This document shows, one piece after another, positions 1-9,215 of a DNA stretch of 46,747 nucleotides (position 1 is its first letter; each line of letters starts with the position of its first letter). Where the stretch lies: contig DHSR01000057.1 of NCBI GenBank assembly GCA_002410555.1, forward strand, positions 486-47,232. Direction: 5' to 3'. Source of the stretch: Bacteroidales bacterium UBA5281 (GTDB taxonomy: Bacteria; Bacteroidota; Bacteroidia; Bacteroidales; Lentimicrobiaceae). Under the pieces are notes generated by a model. That model made no database searches. It worked only from the letters and a program-made list of their open reading frames with translations, and had not been told where the DNA came from. Position numbers and translations under genes: made by a program.

Positions 1-345
1 CAACTGGTCAAGTGCATTCGCTCATACCTGCCAGGTTGGCCTTCGACAAAAGCTCAGGCACCAGAAGAAAACCTTGCCGGTCAAAGTCACCTGATTAACT
101 TATCAACTCCTCAACCCCTCACAGATTACTGATCACAGATCACTGATTACTCTTCTCAACAAATCAACTGGTCAAGTCCATTCGCTCATACCTGCCAGGT
201 TGGCCTTCGACAAAAGCTCAGGCACCAAGAAAACCTTGCCGGTCAAAGTCACCTGATTAACTTATCAACTCCTCAACCCCTCAACCCCTCACAGATTACT
301 GATCACAGATCACTGATTACTCTTCTCAACAAATCAACAAATCAA
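1..345. repeat. Tandem duplication of a ~165-bp non-coding unit
   Basis: The block starting CAACTGGTCAAGTGCATTCG at base 1 restarts at base 165 almost unchanged. The second copy lacks 2 bases near its middle, has an extra CTCAACCC-like insertion, and ends in three AAATCAAC octamers. Both copies contain strings built on CAGATTACTGATCACAGATC. No coding frame is convincing. The window begins inside this region, so more copies may lie upstream. Confidence 0.85.
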
Positions 346-395
346 CAAATCAACTCAACCAATCATCAATCCTTCCAGAGGCGGACAGGTACCAA

Positions 396-1106
396 TCATC
401 CCATATTGTGAAACACATTAATGACATCTTCGTCATCTTCCATACGTTCGAGCATTTTCTCTACATCGGCCTGCTCCCCGGCAGTTAAGGTTTTCATATC
501 ATTGGGAATGCGCTCGAATGCGAAAGAGATGATGTCGAAATTATTTTCCTCGAGGAACTTTTGTATCGGTCCAAAATTGGAAAATTCAGCATATATCATG
601 ATCTGATCATCCTCAGCAAAGACCTCCTCTGCGCCAAAATCAATCAATTCAAGCTCCAGTGATTCAAGATCAATTCCCTCCTTAAATGCAATTCTGAAGG
701 AGCATTTATGTTCAAATAAAAAGTCAAGCATACCGCTGGTGCCTAAGCTACCCCCATTGCGGACAAAATAGCTGCGCACGTTCCCTACCGTGCGTGTAGC
801 ATTGTCGGTAGCTGTTTCTACGATCACAGCAACGCCATGGGGCCCATAGCCCTCATAAACCACCTCCTTGTAATCGGATGCATCTTTTGAAATGGCACGT
901 TTAATGGCCCGCTCTACATTTTCTTTGGGCATGTTCTCATGACGTGCATTCTGGATGAGTAACCTAAGCCGCGCATTTATTGCCGGATCAGGCCCGCCAG
1001 ACTTTACAGCGATTTCAATGTCCTTACCCAGCCGCGTGAAAACCCGGGCCATATTGCCCCATCTTTTCATTTTACGCGCCTTGCGAAATTCAAATGCTCT
1101 TCCCAT
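396..1106 (-). CDS. YebC/PmpR/TACO1-family protein
   Basis: 236 residues, the usual length for the YebC (TACO1/PmpR) family. These proteins have been described as DNA-binding transcriptional regulators and, more recently, as factors that help ribosomes through difficult peptide stretches. The N-terminus has the Bacteroidota form of the signature: basic start, RKARKMKRWGNMARVFTRLG, then the IEIAVKSGGPDPAIN helix. The central motif is KENVERAIKRA, followed by VYEGYGPHGVAVIVE and the NG-G-L-GTSG loop. The acidic C-terminus is normal. The start ATG lies about 24 bases after a clean -7 element. It stands downstream of the mlaD-like gene on the same strand, 287 bp away, and probably has its own transcript. 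Confidence 0.95.
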   Translation of the reverse strand: MGRAFEFRKARKMKRWGNMARVFTRLGKDIEIAVKSGGPDPAINARLRLLIQNARHENMPKENVERAIKRAISKDASDYKEVVYEGYGPHGVAVIVETATDNATRTVGNVRSYFVRNGGSLGTSGMLDFLFEHKCSFRIAFKEGIDLESLELELIDFGAEEVFAEDDQIMIYAEFSNFGPIQKFLEENNFDIISFAFERIPNDMKTLTAGEQADVEKMLERMEDDEDVINVFHNMG

Positions 1107-1129
1107 GCTATTATTATGATTTAAAAGTG

Positions 1130-1137
1130 CAAAATTA
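1130..1137 (-). promoter_or_regulatory. Bacteroidota -7 promoter element for the yebC-like gene
   Basis: Read on the minus strand this is TAATTTTG, a match to TAnnTTTG, about 24 bases before the ATG at 1106. No convincing -33 element was identified. Confidence 0.5.
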
Positions 1138-1188
1138 GGGGAATTATTTTAGCGATACCGAAATCTGGGCCGTTTTTTTATACCCGGA

Positions 1189-1206
1189 CAGGCAGTCGAC
1201 TGCCTG
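1189..1206. repeat. Perfect 18-bp palindrome
   Basis: CAGGCAGTCGACTGCCTG is self-complementary over 18 bases. It lies between the end of the mlaD-like gene and the promoter of the yebC-like gene. It could be a protein-binding site, a repeat remnant or a transcript-end hairpin; there is no T-run beside it. The rest of 1138-1393 holds no gene I can support. Confidence 0.55.
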
Positions 1207-1393
1207 GGAAAAGTAATGAATAGAGTTATGTGCCGACATGGCAAATTGATGTAATCGCCTGGTTATTCATACCAGGATAAATCACATTAAGAACTAAGGT
1301 AATAGGACTTAAAATCGTGAACTGGCTTACAGCCCTTCAGTCGGAACGACACAAATGGTGTTGTGGATTAATCAGAATAAATATAAATAAATC

Positions 1394-2413
1394 TTACTCC
1401 TCCCGGACTTCATCCTCCGGTCCACTATATGGCTTTTTGTTGGGGTTTCGCCCGAACACAGAGAAATGTACATAGCGACCAGGATTAAGCTTAATGTCCT
1501 GAAGCAGTTCTTTCAATTCTCTGGATGAATTTTCCAGTTCATTATACATGGTGTCATTTTTGAGTAATTGGCCTAGTGTGCCTTCACCTTCTTCCACTTT
1601 TCGGGTAAGCACATCAAGCCGGGCCACAGAGTTATTCAATTGCCGCATGGTGGCGCCGATCTCTGCCCTGGCGAGGGTGTCGCTAATAAGGGCGGTATTG
1701 GAAATGATCCGGGTAAGGTTGGCATTATTGTTTTTTATATTGGTGCTGATGGATTCCACATTGGCAACGATGGCGGCCAGCCGGTTTTTCTGACCTTCAA
1801 CCATTGTATCCACTGAATGGGTTATGCCTTCCAGATTCACGATGATATTACGCAGACTTTCTATACTGGAAATAAGATTTTCACGTGTTTCCCGGTTAAA
1901 AATATCATTCACTGCATAAAGAACAGTATCGAAAGTGGTAATCAGATTTTCAGTCTTTTGCATAATCGGCTCTACCATATCATTCAGCTCATCTTTCAGG
2001 TTTTGCTGAATAACTGAAGTTAATGTGTCTCCCGATTGTGCCAGGGTAGGAGCATCCCCTGTGATGATCTGAATACCACGGGTTCCCAGCAGGTCGGAAC
2101 TAAAAAGTCGTGCCACAGAATTTGACGGTATGGCTACATCGTTGGAAAGAAGTAATTCTACAATAACTTCTTCCGAGTTGTCGGGATTAAAATAAATGGC
2201 TTTTACCTGTCCAACCTGTAACCCATTGATCGTAATGCTGTTGGCGGTCATTAGGCCGGCAACGTTATCATATACCGCATAAAATGTGCGTTGGGTGCCA
2301 AAAATGTCCCGGCCTTTTAAAAAGTTGTAACCCCAGATAAAGGCAGCAAGGGTTATTATTGTAAATAATCCTGCTTTAATCTCACGCGATAATTTAATTT
2401 TAATTTTTTTCAT
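1394..2413 (-). CDS. MCE/MlaD-family phospholipid-transport substrate-binding protein
   Basis: 339 residues. A short basic N-terminus is followed by one membrane anchor (about residues 14-31, FTIITLAAFIWGYNFLKG), then a single MCE domain (about 36-117, including VYDNVAGLMTANSITINGL and GLQVGQVKAI), then a long helical region likely to form a coiled coil, and a charged tail. This is the MlaD layout: an inner-membrane-anchored ring protein that passes phospholipid across the periplasm with the MlaE/MlaF ABC core. No MlaE or MlaF gene is in the window, which is common in Bacteroidota. It lies 25 bp after the amidase gene on the same strand, so the two are probably co-transcribed. Confidence 0.9.
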   Translation of the reverse strand: MKKIKIKLSREIKAGLFTIITLAAFIWGYNFLKGRDIFGTQRTFYAVYDNVAGLMTANSITINGLQVGQVKAIYFNPDNSEEVIVELLLSNDVAIPSNSVARLFSSDLLGTRGIQIITGDAPTLAQSGDTLTSVIQQNLKDELNDMVEPIMQKTENLITTFDTVLYAVNDIFNRETRENLISSIESLRNIIVNLEGITHSVDTMVEGQKNRLAAIVANVESISTNIKNNNANLTRIISNTALISDTLARAEIGATMRQLNNSVARLDVLTRKVEEGEGTLGQLLKNDTMYNELENSSRELKELLQDIKLNPGRYVHFSVFGRNPNKKPYSGPEDEVREE

Positions 2414-2438
2414 TGCTCAATGCTTAGATTTTGCGTTA

Positions 2439-3689
2439 TCAGGGTTTAGACAACAATCGTGCTTCTTCCAGTGGTATTCGGTTTCCATTACGAAATGCCA
2501 CCACAAAAGCATCGCTAAAGCCACGTTTCACCATAGCTTTACGCAATTTTAATGCTTCCGTTTCGGTAGCCAGATCTCCGGCTGTATATTTAAACATTCC
2601 CTGATGTTTGTAATATCCTATGTTTTCAATGTCTTTGTACTGTTTTGAAGCAGTATTAATTTCCTTTCCGGATGTCATAAACTGAACCTTAAAACTGATC
2701 ACTTCACCGGTAACAGTTTCGGGCTCATTTTCAATGATCGGATTACTTATCTCTGCTTCAGGCAATGGTGACTGAACCTTAGGCGCTTTGCCGGCAACCA
2801 GATACCTTTCAACCGATTGTTTATAATCCTTAACTGCCCTGTAGATGGCTTCTGCATAACGCTGTTGCCCATCTGCCGAATTCAGTATTTTTTCTTCCTT
2901 AAGATTGCTGATAAATCCTGTTTCAACCAACACCGATGGCATGGTTGTTTTGTACAATACCAAAAAGCCTGCCTGTTTCACGCCCCGGTCATTGATATTA
3001 ATGCCGGTTCGCATGTGGTGCTGTATGCTGGAGGCAAGATTTAAACTCTGATCCATAAAGGCATTCTGCAACATGCTGAAGAAGATATATCCTTCTGGAG
3101 AGGTGGGGTCAAACCCCTCATATTGTACATGATAATCATCTTCTAACAGTATGGCGGCGTTTTCAGTCTGTGCCACCGCCAGGTTGGCATTGCTGCGATG
3201 TAAACCCATAACATATGTCTCCGCTCCATAGGGTGAAGTGGAGGGGTTGGCATTGCAGTGAATGGAAATAAATAAATCGGCACGCGCTTCATTGGCAATG
3301 CGTGCCCGGCGAAATAATTCTACAAATACGTCGGTCTTTCGGGTATAAATCACCTCAACGTCCTTAAGGTTGTCCTCAATAAGTTTACCGGCCTTAAGGG
3401 CGATGGCAAGAGCAATGTCCTTTTCGCTGGAGTTTTTCCCCCGGGCACCGGGGTCATGTCCGCCATGTCCGGCGTCAATGACTACTTTTCGTACTTGCTG
3501 ACCTGCCACAGTGGCTGGTAAACCATTGAAAAAGACCAATAGAATAAATAAAAGAAAAATGCGTTTTAACACCAACTTTATTTTAGTTAGTTTTGAACCA
3601 TGGAAAATTTCATGTGTTGAGCAGGTCGAGATTTGCATAAGTTGTTTATAATCAAATGTTCTCACGTCTCTGATGGTTTTCCGTTTCAT
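2439..3689 (-). CDS. N-acetylmuramoyl-L-alanine amidase (Amidase_3) with SPOR-like C-terminus
   Basis: Zinc amidase that cuts the lactyl-peptide bond of peptidoglycan. The catalytic core runs from VVIDAGHGGHDPGARG (Zn His) through EKDIALAIALK (Zn Glu) and SIHCNANPS (Zn His) to VLVETGFISN (catalytic Glu). The last ~80 residues (FKVQFMTSG, then ALKLRKAMVKRGFSDAFVVAF) resemble a SPOR domain, which binds septal glycan. The start is uncertain. The ATG at 3689 places 40 residues before the hydrophobic signal VLKRIFLLFILLVFF, while a GTG at 3572 would begin directly at a normal signal peptide. The -7 element TAAATTTG at 3745-3752 supports transcription from above 3689 and does not settle the start. 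Confidence 0.93.
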   Translation of the reverse strand: MKRKTIRDVRTFDYKQLMQISTCSTHEIFHGSKLTKIKLVLKRIFLLFILLVFFNGLPATVAGQQVRKVVIDAGHGGHDPGARGKNSSEKDIALAIALKAGKLIEDNLKDVEVIYTRKTDVFVELFRRARIANEARADLFISIHCNANPSTSPYGAETYVMGLHRSNANLAVAQTENAAILLEDDYHVQYEGFDPTSPEGYIFFSMLQNAFMDQSLNLASSIQHHMRTGININDRGVKQAGFLVLYKTTMPSVLVETGFISNLKEEKILNSADGQQRYAEAIYRAVKDYKQSVERYLVAGKAPKVQSPLPEAEISNPIIENEPETVTGEVISFKVQFMTSGKEINTASKQYKDIENIGYYKHQGMFKYTAGDLATETEALKLRKAMVKRGFSDAFVVAFRNGNRIPLEEARLLSKP

Positions 3690-3744
3690 AAAATTAACCC
3701 CTTACCCTCTGCTTTCAGCAGAAATGGAGGGCTGTATTCACGTA

Positions 3745-3752
3745 CAAATTTA
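3745..3752 (-). promoter_or_regulatory. -7 promoter element for the amidase-mlaD operon
   Basis: On the minus strand this reads TAAATTTG, matching TAnnTTTG. It lies in the short divergent gap between the amidase and lptD genes. An imperfect hairpin (CCCTCTGCT ... AGCAGAaatgGAGGG on the plus strand, about 3707-3733) would be in the amidase leader. Confidence 0.45.
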
Positions 3753-3759
3753 GCATTAA

Positions 3760-6423
3760 TTGAAATACACCGCATATAAAATAAAAAGCTGTTTGATGCT
3801 TATGGCTGTTTCGGTGTGTTTTGTATTGCTGTTACCGGCATTTTTTACGTATGCCTTTGCCCAGCAAATTCCCGGAGATTCTCTGGTGATTAACATTGAT
3901 ACCCTAAGTGTTCCAACGGCATTGCCCGACACCGGTGTTACCATGCAAACTACGCTCAAAAAACGCAAAGGTGCCATTGATAGTAAGGTGATTTATTCTG
4001 CAACCGATTCTATTGTGCTTGATTTGGAGTCTTCGAAAGTGTTTATGTACCGGGATGCCGACATAAAATATGAAAAAATTCATCAGACTGCCGGTTTCAT
4101 TGAGTTGAATTTCAATACCAATATCTTAAAAGCCAGATCGCTGACAGATTCGACCGGGGAGCAAATAGGCAAACCGGTTTTCAGCGAAGGCGATCAGGAC
4201 TTTACTTCGGAACAGATAGATTATAATTTTAAAACTACCAAAGGCATCATTAAAAATGTAATTACCAAAGAAGGGGATGGCTATTTACATGGTGAAGTGG
4301 TAAAGAAACTCAAGGAAAACATCAGCAACCTGAGTCATGGCGGATATACCACCTGTAACCTGCCGCACCCACATTACAGTATACAATTTACCCGGGCCAA
4401 GGTAATTCCCAATAATAAAATTGTCACCGGGCCTGCCTTTCTAACCATCGAAGATGTGCCCCTTCCCCTGGTACTTCCTTTTGGACTTTTCCCAAATAAA
4501 AGGGGGCAAACTTCAGGCATTCTTATACCCACTTATGGAGAATCGAGAGAGCGCGGGTTTTATCTTGAAAATGGCGGGTATTACTTTGGTATTAATGAAT
4601 ATATGGAGCTTAAAGTTATTGGCGATGTCTATTCACGGGGGAGCTGGGCTTTGAAACCAACCTTTAACTACAAGAAGCGCTATAAATACACCGGTTCCTT
4701 TAACTTTACCTATGCCATCAATACGGAAGGTATTCGTGAAACCCCCAATTTTACCAAAAGGAGGGATTTCAGGGTATTCTGGTCACATGTACAGGATCCG
4801 CGGGCCAGGCCCAAATCGCGGTTTAGCGCCAGCGTGAATTTTGTCTCCAACACCATGAACAAATACAATCCACAGACCACTCAGGACATGCTCACCAACA
4901 CCTTTGCGTCAAGCATCAGTTACCAGACTTCCCTGATGCGCGATAAATTGGCATTTTCAGCAACAATGAGTCACAGTCAGAATACCTCCACCCGGATGGT
5001 GAATCTTACAGCACCCTATATCTCACTGTCAGCCAACAGGTTTTATCCTTTCAGAAAACCTGGTAAAACCTCCGCGTTTAAATGGTATGATAATTTGAGT
5101 GTGAATTACAGCATGACCGCCCAAAACGAGGTAAATGTGGCCGACAGCTTGTTGTTTACTCCTGCAATGTATAATTCATTCCGGAATGGTATGCAGCACA
5201 AAATTCCCATCAATTTGAGCTTTAAATTGTTGCGCTATTTTACGCTGGGTAATTCTATTGATTATACCGAGCGCTGGTACACACAGACCGTACGTCGCGA
5301 ATGGGTAAATGATACCCTGTGGAATGGCGAAAATTATAAAGTAGGTTATGTTTCCCAGGATACCATTGATGGCTTCAGATCAGCCCGTGATTTTAGCTTT
5401 ACCTCTTCACTCAGCACCACGCTTTATGGACTGGTACAATTTAAACGGGGCCCTGTCAGGGCGGTCAGACATGTAGTAAAACCTTCGGTCGCACTTACAC
5501 TTAGGCCTGATTTTGGAAAGTCCACTTTTGGCTATTATAAAACGGTTCAAAGTGACACCCTTGGTAATATAAGCCGGTATTCTATTTTTGATGGATCGGG
5601 ATTCCGTTCCATTTATGGCACACCACCCGATGGTCGCTCGGGGCGCATCAGCTTTGGGGTGAGTAACAATCTTGAAATGAAGGTCCGATCGCGCAGCGAC
5701 ACGATTACGGGTATGAAAAAGGTGGTATTGCTCGAAAGTGTTTCTTTGACTTCCTCTTACGATCTTGCCCGCGACAGCCTGCAATGGGCTATGGTTAACC
5801 TGGATGCCAGAACCACACTTTTTAAGAAGCTGGTCATACGGTATTCTGCTACATGGGACCCCTATGTGGTTACCGAAACCGGTAAGCGGCTGAATAAGTT
5901 TGAATGGGATGTTAACCGAAGATTATTGCGTAAACAAAGTACTTCCTGGAATTTCTCATTTAACTATGATCTTGCTTCCGGCAAAAAGAAAACACCTGCT
6001 GCCCAGGCTGCCCAGGACAGCGACATAGAAGAGGCCCTGAAAGAACCAGCCTTTAATCCCCAGGGATTTATAGACTGGAACAACCCCTGGAGTTTCAACC
6101 TGCGATACAATTTAAATTATACCGGTCAGTATATGCCAGCCAATGGAAACATGAAGGGAAGGGTAATACAAACTCTTGGCTTTACAGGCGACATTAATGT
6201 TACCCCGAAATGGAAGGTTTCCATGAGCTCAGACTATGATCTTAAGCTAAACAAACTCTCCTATGCTTCCGTAAATATTTATCGCGACCTGCATTGCTGG
6301 GAAATGCGTTTTAACTGGATCCCTATCGGATACTATAAGAGCTGGAATTTCTATATCAAGGTGAAAGCCACAGTTTTACAAGACCTCAAACTTACCCGCA
6401 AAAAGGATTTCCGGGACAACTAA
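3760..6423 (+). CDS. lptD: LPS-assembly outer-membrane protein LptD
   Basis: 887 residues. This is the beta-barrel that inserts lipopolysaccharide into the outer leaflet. The N-terminus has basic residues and a hydrophobic signal ending near AFAQQ. It is followed by an LptA/OstA-like periplasmic domain (about residues 75-260, with VLDLESSKVFMYRDADIKY and SEQIDYNFKTTKG), then a long barrel rich in alternating aromatic and Ser/Thr residues. VLPFGLFPNKRGQTSGILIP is characteristic of the family. The Bacteroidota form lacks the paired cysteines used for disulfide maturation in Escherichia coli. The start at 3760 is TTG. The next Met (ATG 3796) would remove the basic n-region of the signal peptide, so TTG is preferred. 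It is divergent from the amidase-mlaD operon. Confidence 0.88.
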   Translation: MKYTAYKIKSCLMLMAVSVCFVLLLPAFFTYAFAQQIPGDSLVINIDTLSVPTALPDTGVTMQTTLKKRKGAIDSKVIYSATDSIVLDLESSKVFMYRDADIKYEKIHQTAGFIELNFNTNILKARSLTDSTGEQIGKPVFSEGDQDFTSEQIDYNFKTTKGIIKNVITKEGDGYLHGEVVKKLKENISNLSHGGYTTCNLPHPHYSIQFTRAKVIPNNKIVTGPAFLTIEDVPLPLVLPFGLFPNKRGQTSGILIPTYGESRERGFYLENGGYYFGINEYMELKVIGDVYSRGSWALKPTFNYKKRYKYTGSFNFTYAINTEGIRETPNFTKRRDFRVFWSHVQDPRARPKSRFSASVNFVSNTMNKYNPQTTQDMLTNTFASSISYQTSLMRDKLAFSATMSHSQNTSTRMVNLTAPYISLSANRFYPFRKPGKTSAFKWYDNLSVNYSMTAQNEVNVADSLLFTPAMYNSFRNGMQHKIPINLSFKLLRYFTLGNSIDYTERWYTQTVRREWVNDTLWNGENYKVGYVSQDTIDGFRSARDFSFTSSLSTTLYGLVQFKRGPVRAVRHVVKPSVALTLRPDFGKSTFGYYKTVQSDTLGNISRYSIFDGSGFRSIYGTPPDGRSGRISFGVSNNLEMKVRSRSDTITGMKKVVLLESVSLTSSYDLARDSLQWAMVNLDARTTLFKKLVIRYSATWDPYVVTETGKRLNKFEWDVNRRLLRKQSTSWNFSFNYDLASGKKKTPAAQAAQDSDIEEALKEPAFNPQGFIDWNNPWSFNLRYNLNYTGQYMPANGNMKGRVIQTLGFTGDINVTPKWKVSMSSDYDLKLNKLSYASVNIYRDLHCWEMRFNWIPIGYYKSWNFYIKVKATVLQDLKLTRKKDFRDN

Positions 6424-6464
6424 CACAGTCGGGAATTTTGGCAAACTCGTGTTGTTAATGAGGG

Positions 6465-6651
6465 TGATTCAGATTACCCTGTCAGTCTTATCCCCTAAAT
6501 CAAAATTCTCCCTGTAAACTACGAAGTTTGGAGATGGCCTGGGAGGGTGAAGCACCACCCTGACAGGGTTGCTGTCTCAATCAAAACTCTTTGGGCATAC
6601 TACAAATTTGCAGACAGCCTATAAGGAGAAGGTACCACCCAGTAAGGTTGA
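6465..6651. repeat. Two diverged copies of a MITE-like intergenic repeat
   Basis: The first unit (about 6465-6571) contains CCTGTCAG, then TGGCCTGGGAGGGTGAAGC and ends ACCCTGACAGGGTTG. The second (about 6571-6651) is a decayed relative: ATCAAAACT, ACTACAAATTTG, AGACAGCCT and CAGTAAGGTTG recur in the same order. The family recurs at 8838 and 15119. The remaining bases up to 6795 are AT-rich and presumably carry the promoter of the next gene; no exact TAnnTTTG was found. Confidence 0.7.
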
Positions 6652-6795
6652 ATACATCAAAAGAGAAATTATTCAAAATTCTTTTTTATAAATAAATAAA
6701 ATTTCGTAATTTTAACCTTCAACTCTAAATCGCTAAACTGCTCTTTCCAAAATCCCCGCTATTTTTTTTCGTAATAAATTTAAAAAAAGAACATC

Positions 6796-8844
6796 ATGAA
6801 AAAGTTAATCCTTTTTATCTCCATAATGTTTTTGGGGGTTCCTTTATTCGGCCAAAGCGCCCTTCCATTGGCACTCATAGGCAATTGGCTCAATGCCAAT
6901 GATTCCATTGAATGGATCATAAGTTTTCAACCAGGGTTCGCGGTGTATGATACGCAATTCTGGGATTATGAAACCATAGAACCTACAAACGATGGCTATA
7001 AGATTGTCCTTTCAAACAAAACCGTTAAGCATCAGATAAATGCAAATATGGCGCACAATGGCAGCCTTCTGCTTACCGTTGATAAACAGAAATCATTTCT
7101 ATGTACGCGTCAAAAAGCGTTAAATCCCGACTTTAGTTATCACAAATCGCCACCCTTTTCAGGTTCACTACTCGCAGATGACACCGTAACCATACGTGGG
7201 TTTATCGAAGATTATGACCCGGAATTGTATGAAGGGACGGGCCATGTACAGTATCTAAACACCTTAACCCGATTTACCAAAACGTATGATCACCATTTTG
7301 AGATTGCCCCGGATGGTCGGTTTGAGGTTAAATTCCGGGCATTTAGTCCGCAAATGATCTATTTCACCATTGAAGGAAGTACCCAAACACGCATGTTTAT
7401 TGTTCCGGGCGAAGTTCAGATGATAGGCTTTAACGCTACATTGAAGCAAGTAACCCTTGATCCCCGGAAATGGGAAGTACTGAACGATTTTGAAATCAAT
7501 CATTACATGGGGAATTCCGGGTTATTGTCAGAAGAAATGCTCTTTTTATTAAGAGACTACGAGTACAATTTAACCACCTCCCCTCGCACAAAAGCTTTGA
7601 ATATGGAATCTATGTCCCAACTCCAATATCTGAGATGGAGAAAACGCACATATACCAATGATTATAGTAAAATGGGCTCTTTTATGGACAAAATAAACTC
7701 CAGCGAGCGGGCAAGGCAAGTGATGAACATAACAATGAAAGCAGATTATATATATGACATTTATGCTTATCCCATCAGGATGGAAGGTATTGCCCAACTG
7801 GGCTCAAAATATATTGATGAAATGCCTGAAATGAATTACAACGACCATCAATATCTTTTAGCAAGCCAATATTATGGGATAATAAATTATATGACGTTTT
7901 TTAATAACCATCAGAGTCTAAGCCTCTATAAAAAAGCCAGGGTACTGAATTTTCTTGACTACGCAGATAACCATTTGATTGACCTGGCTGACACAACCCT
8001 TGTCCATGACCAACGACTTGCTATGTCTGACACACGTGATACTGATGAAGAATTCCCTTTCGCAGACGAAAGCGCTGATTATGATTCAGCCATGTCAGAA
8101 AATGCCAAAACTCTGTGGGAACCCTACAATACATTGGTAAAAAAGTATGAAATTATGAACACAGACAGTACGAGACTGCAAAGAAGAATCAGTGAGTTAG
8201 ACTATGCCGTACAGGCTTATGGGAATGGGTTGACGAGTCAAATGTATGCCATGCAATGGATGTTACTCTTTAATCAAAACAAATCTCTTGATAGCGCATT
8301 CATTCAATGGGCTAAGCATCACATCACCGAACCGGTATTGCTCAATTTCCTGCTCGAAGACCACACCGAAAAGATTGAGGCTGAAAGCCGCTATACCAGT
8401 TATGCCGAGGGCACAATTTTCGTAGATTCTATTCCCTCAATATCAGATTCCTATGCCTTTTTTGATGAAATTCTGGCCCGCTTTAAAGGGAAAGTAGTTT
8501 ATATCGACTTTTGGGCAGACTGGTGTTCACCCTGCCGTGCCGAAATCAAGCCGGCAGCAAAATTAAAAGAGGAGTATAAAGACAAGGACATTGTATTCCT
8601 CTATTTTGGCATGAGTTGCAAGAAGCCGGACTGGCAAAAGGTAATTATGCAGGAGCAGATGGAAGGCTACCATTATTGGCTCGACCGAAATCAGGGCAAT
8701 GTATTGGCCGGGAAATTTGGAATCACCGGAATACCCCATTATCTGATGGTGGATAAATCCGGGAAAATACTGGAAGGCCAACCACCCAGGCCCAGCAATA
8801 GAACTGAAATCCGGGAGAAATTGGACGAATTGTTGCAACCCTGA
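6796..8844 (+). CDS. Secreted thioredoxin/TlpA-like protein with large N-terminal region
   Basis: 682 residues. The signal peptide MKKLILFISIMFLGVPLFGQ lacks a lipobox, so the protein is likely periplasmic or exported. Residues of about 125-215 look like the beta-rich DUF4369-type domain that precedes TlpA domains in Bacteroidota. A long helical middle of unknown function follows. The last ~130 residues are a thioredoxin fold with VYIDFWADWCSPCRAEI; the active-site cysteines are C577 and C580, and the cis-Pro lies in ITGIPHYLMVD. It probably carries out thiol-disulfide exchange on envelope proteins; the substrate is unknown. The gene appears to stand alone. Its stop codon lies inside the left end of an intergenic repeat (CCC TGA AAGGG). 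Confidence 0.85.
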   Translation: MKKLILFISIMFLGVPLFGQSALPLALIGNWLNANDSIEWIISFQPGFAVYDTQFWDYETIEPTNDGYKIVLSNKTVKHQINANMAHNGSLLLTVDKQKSFLCTRQKALNPDFSYHKSPPFSGSLLADDTVTIRGFIEDYDPELYEGTGHVQYLNTLTRFTKTYDHHFEIAPDGRFEVKFRAFSPQMIYFTIEGSTQTRMFIVPGEVQMIGFNATLKQVTLDPRKWEVLNDFEINHYMGNSGLLSEEMLFLLRDYEYNLTTSPRTKALNMESMSQLQYLRWRKRTYTNDYSKMGSFMDKINSSERARQVMNITMKADYIYDIYAYPIRMEGIAQLGSKYIDEMPEMNYNDHQYLLASQYYGIINYMTFFNNHQSLSLYKKARVLNFLDYADNHLIDLADTTLVHDQRLAMSDTRDTDEEFPFADESADYDSAMSENAKTLWEPYNTLVKKYEIMNTDSTRLQRRISELDYAVQAYGNGLTSQMYAMQWMLLFNQNKSLDSAFIQWAKHHITEPVLLNFLLEDHTEKIEAESRYTSYAEGTIFVDSIPSISDSYAFFDEILARFKGKVVYIDFWADWCSPCRAEIKPAAKLKEEYKDKDIVFLYFGMSCKKPDWQKVIMQEQMEGYHYWLDRNQGNVLAGKFGITGIPHYLMVDKSGKILEGQPPRPSNRTEIREKLDELLQP

Positions 8845-8933
8845 AAGGGCTCCCGACAAAATATTATACCCTGGAAAAACTATAGAATTGGGAGACGGCC
8901 TGGGAGGGCGAAGCAACACCCTGTCAGGGTTGA
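8838..8933. repeat. MITE-like intergenic repeat, near-complete copy
   Basis: This ~96-bp element begins ACCCTGAAAGGGCTCCCGAC and ends CAACACCCTGTCAGGGTTG. Its middle contains AACTATAGAATTGGGAGACG and GGCCTGGGAGGGCGAAGC. The ends are inverted copies of CCCTGACAGGG. The left end overlaps the last codons and stop of the thioredoxin-like gene. The copy at 15119-15214 shares the same order of blocks. Confidence 0.75.
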
Positions 8934-8944
8934 ACCGCCTGAGC

Positions 8945-9207
8945 GATCACAGAATGCTGTTTAACCTCAAATTGCAGAAACTAACAAAAAAAGTGTAATC
9001 CTAATTTCAGGCCGAATATTCGGATTATAATCGGAAAATCAGGCATGATAGGCAAAAAAATCTTTTTAGTCTTTGCCAGAATGAGAATCTTCTTTTTTGT
9101 GGGATAATGAGGTTTGATTGGCCCCCTCATTCCCCTGGGCTTCAGCCCGGAGAAAATACCGGTCACTGACCACAGAACACATTCAACCGTCAATTGCAGA
9201 AATTAAT
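8945..9207. repeat. Diverged ~40-bp direct repeat bracketing 220 bp
   Basis: Bases 8945-8984 (GATCACAGAATGCTGTTTAA...TTGCAGAAACTAA) and 9168-9207 (GACCACAGAACACATTCAAC...TTGCAGAAATTAA) align over about 40 bases. Between them lie the 3' flanking repeat of the first ATPase gene and a GGGCTTCAGCCC hairpin at about 9136-9150. No gene is evident in 8934-9215. Confidence 0.55.
8995..9044. repeat. Downstream direct repeat of the first ATPase gene
   Basis: The core AGGCCGAATATTCGGA at 9009, extending to AGGC at 9044 (36 bp), matches 33 of 36 bases of the core upstream of the same gene at 10414-10449, in the same orientation. The similarity continues more weakly about 14 bases to the left. The centre CCGAATATTCGG is a perfect palindrome. 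It lies about 170 bp beyond the stop codon. Confidence 0.85.
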
Positions 9208-9215
9208 TATGACTC

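Noticed and set aside
1..345. Possible CRISPR array
   Set aside because: The repeat unit is about 165 bp, present twice, without short spacers or cas genes.
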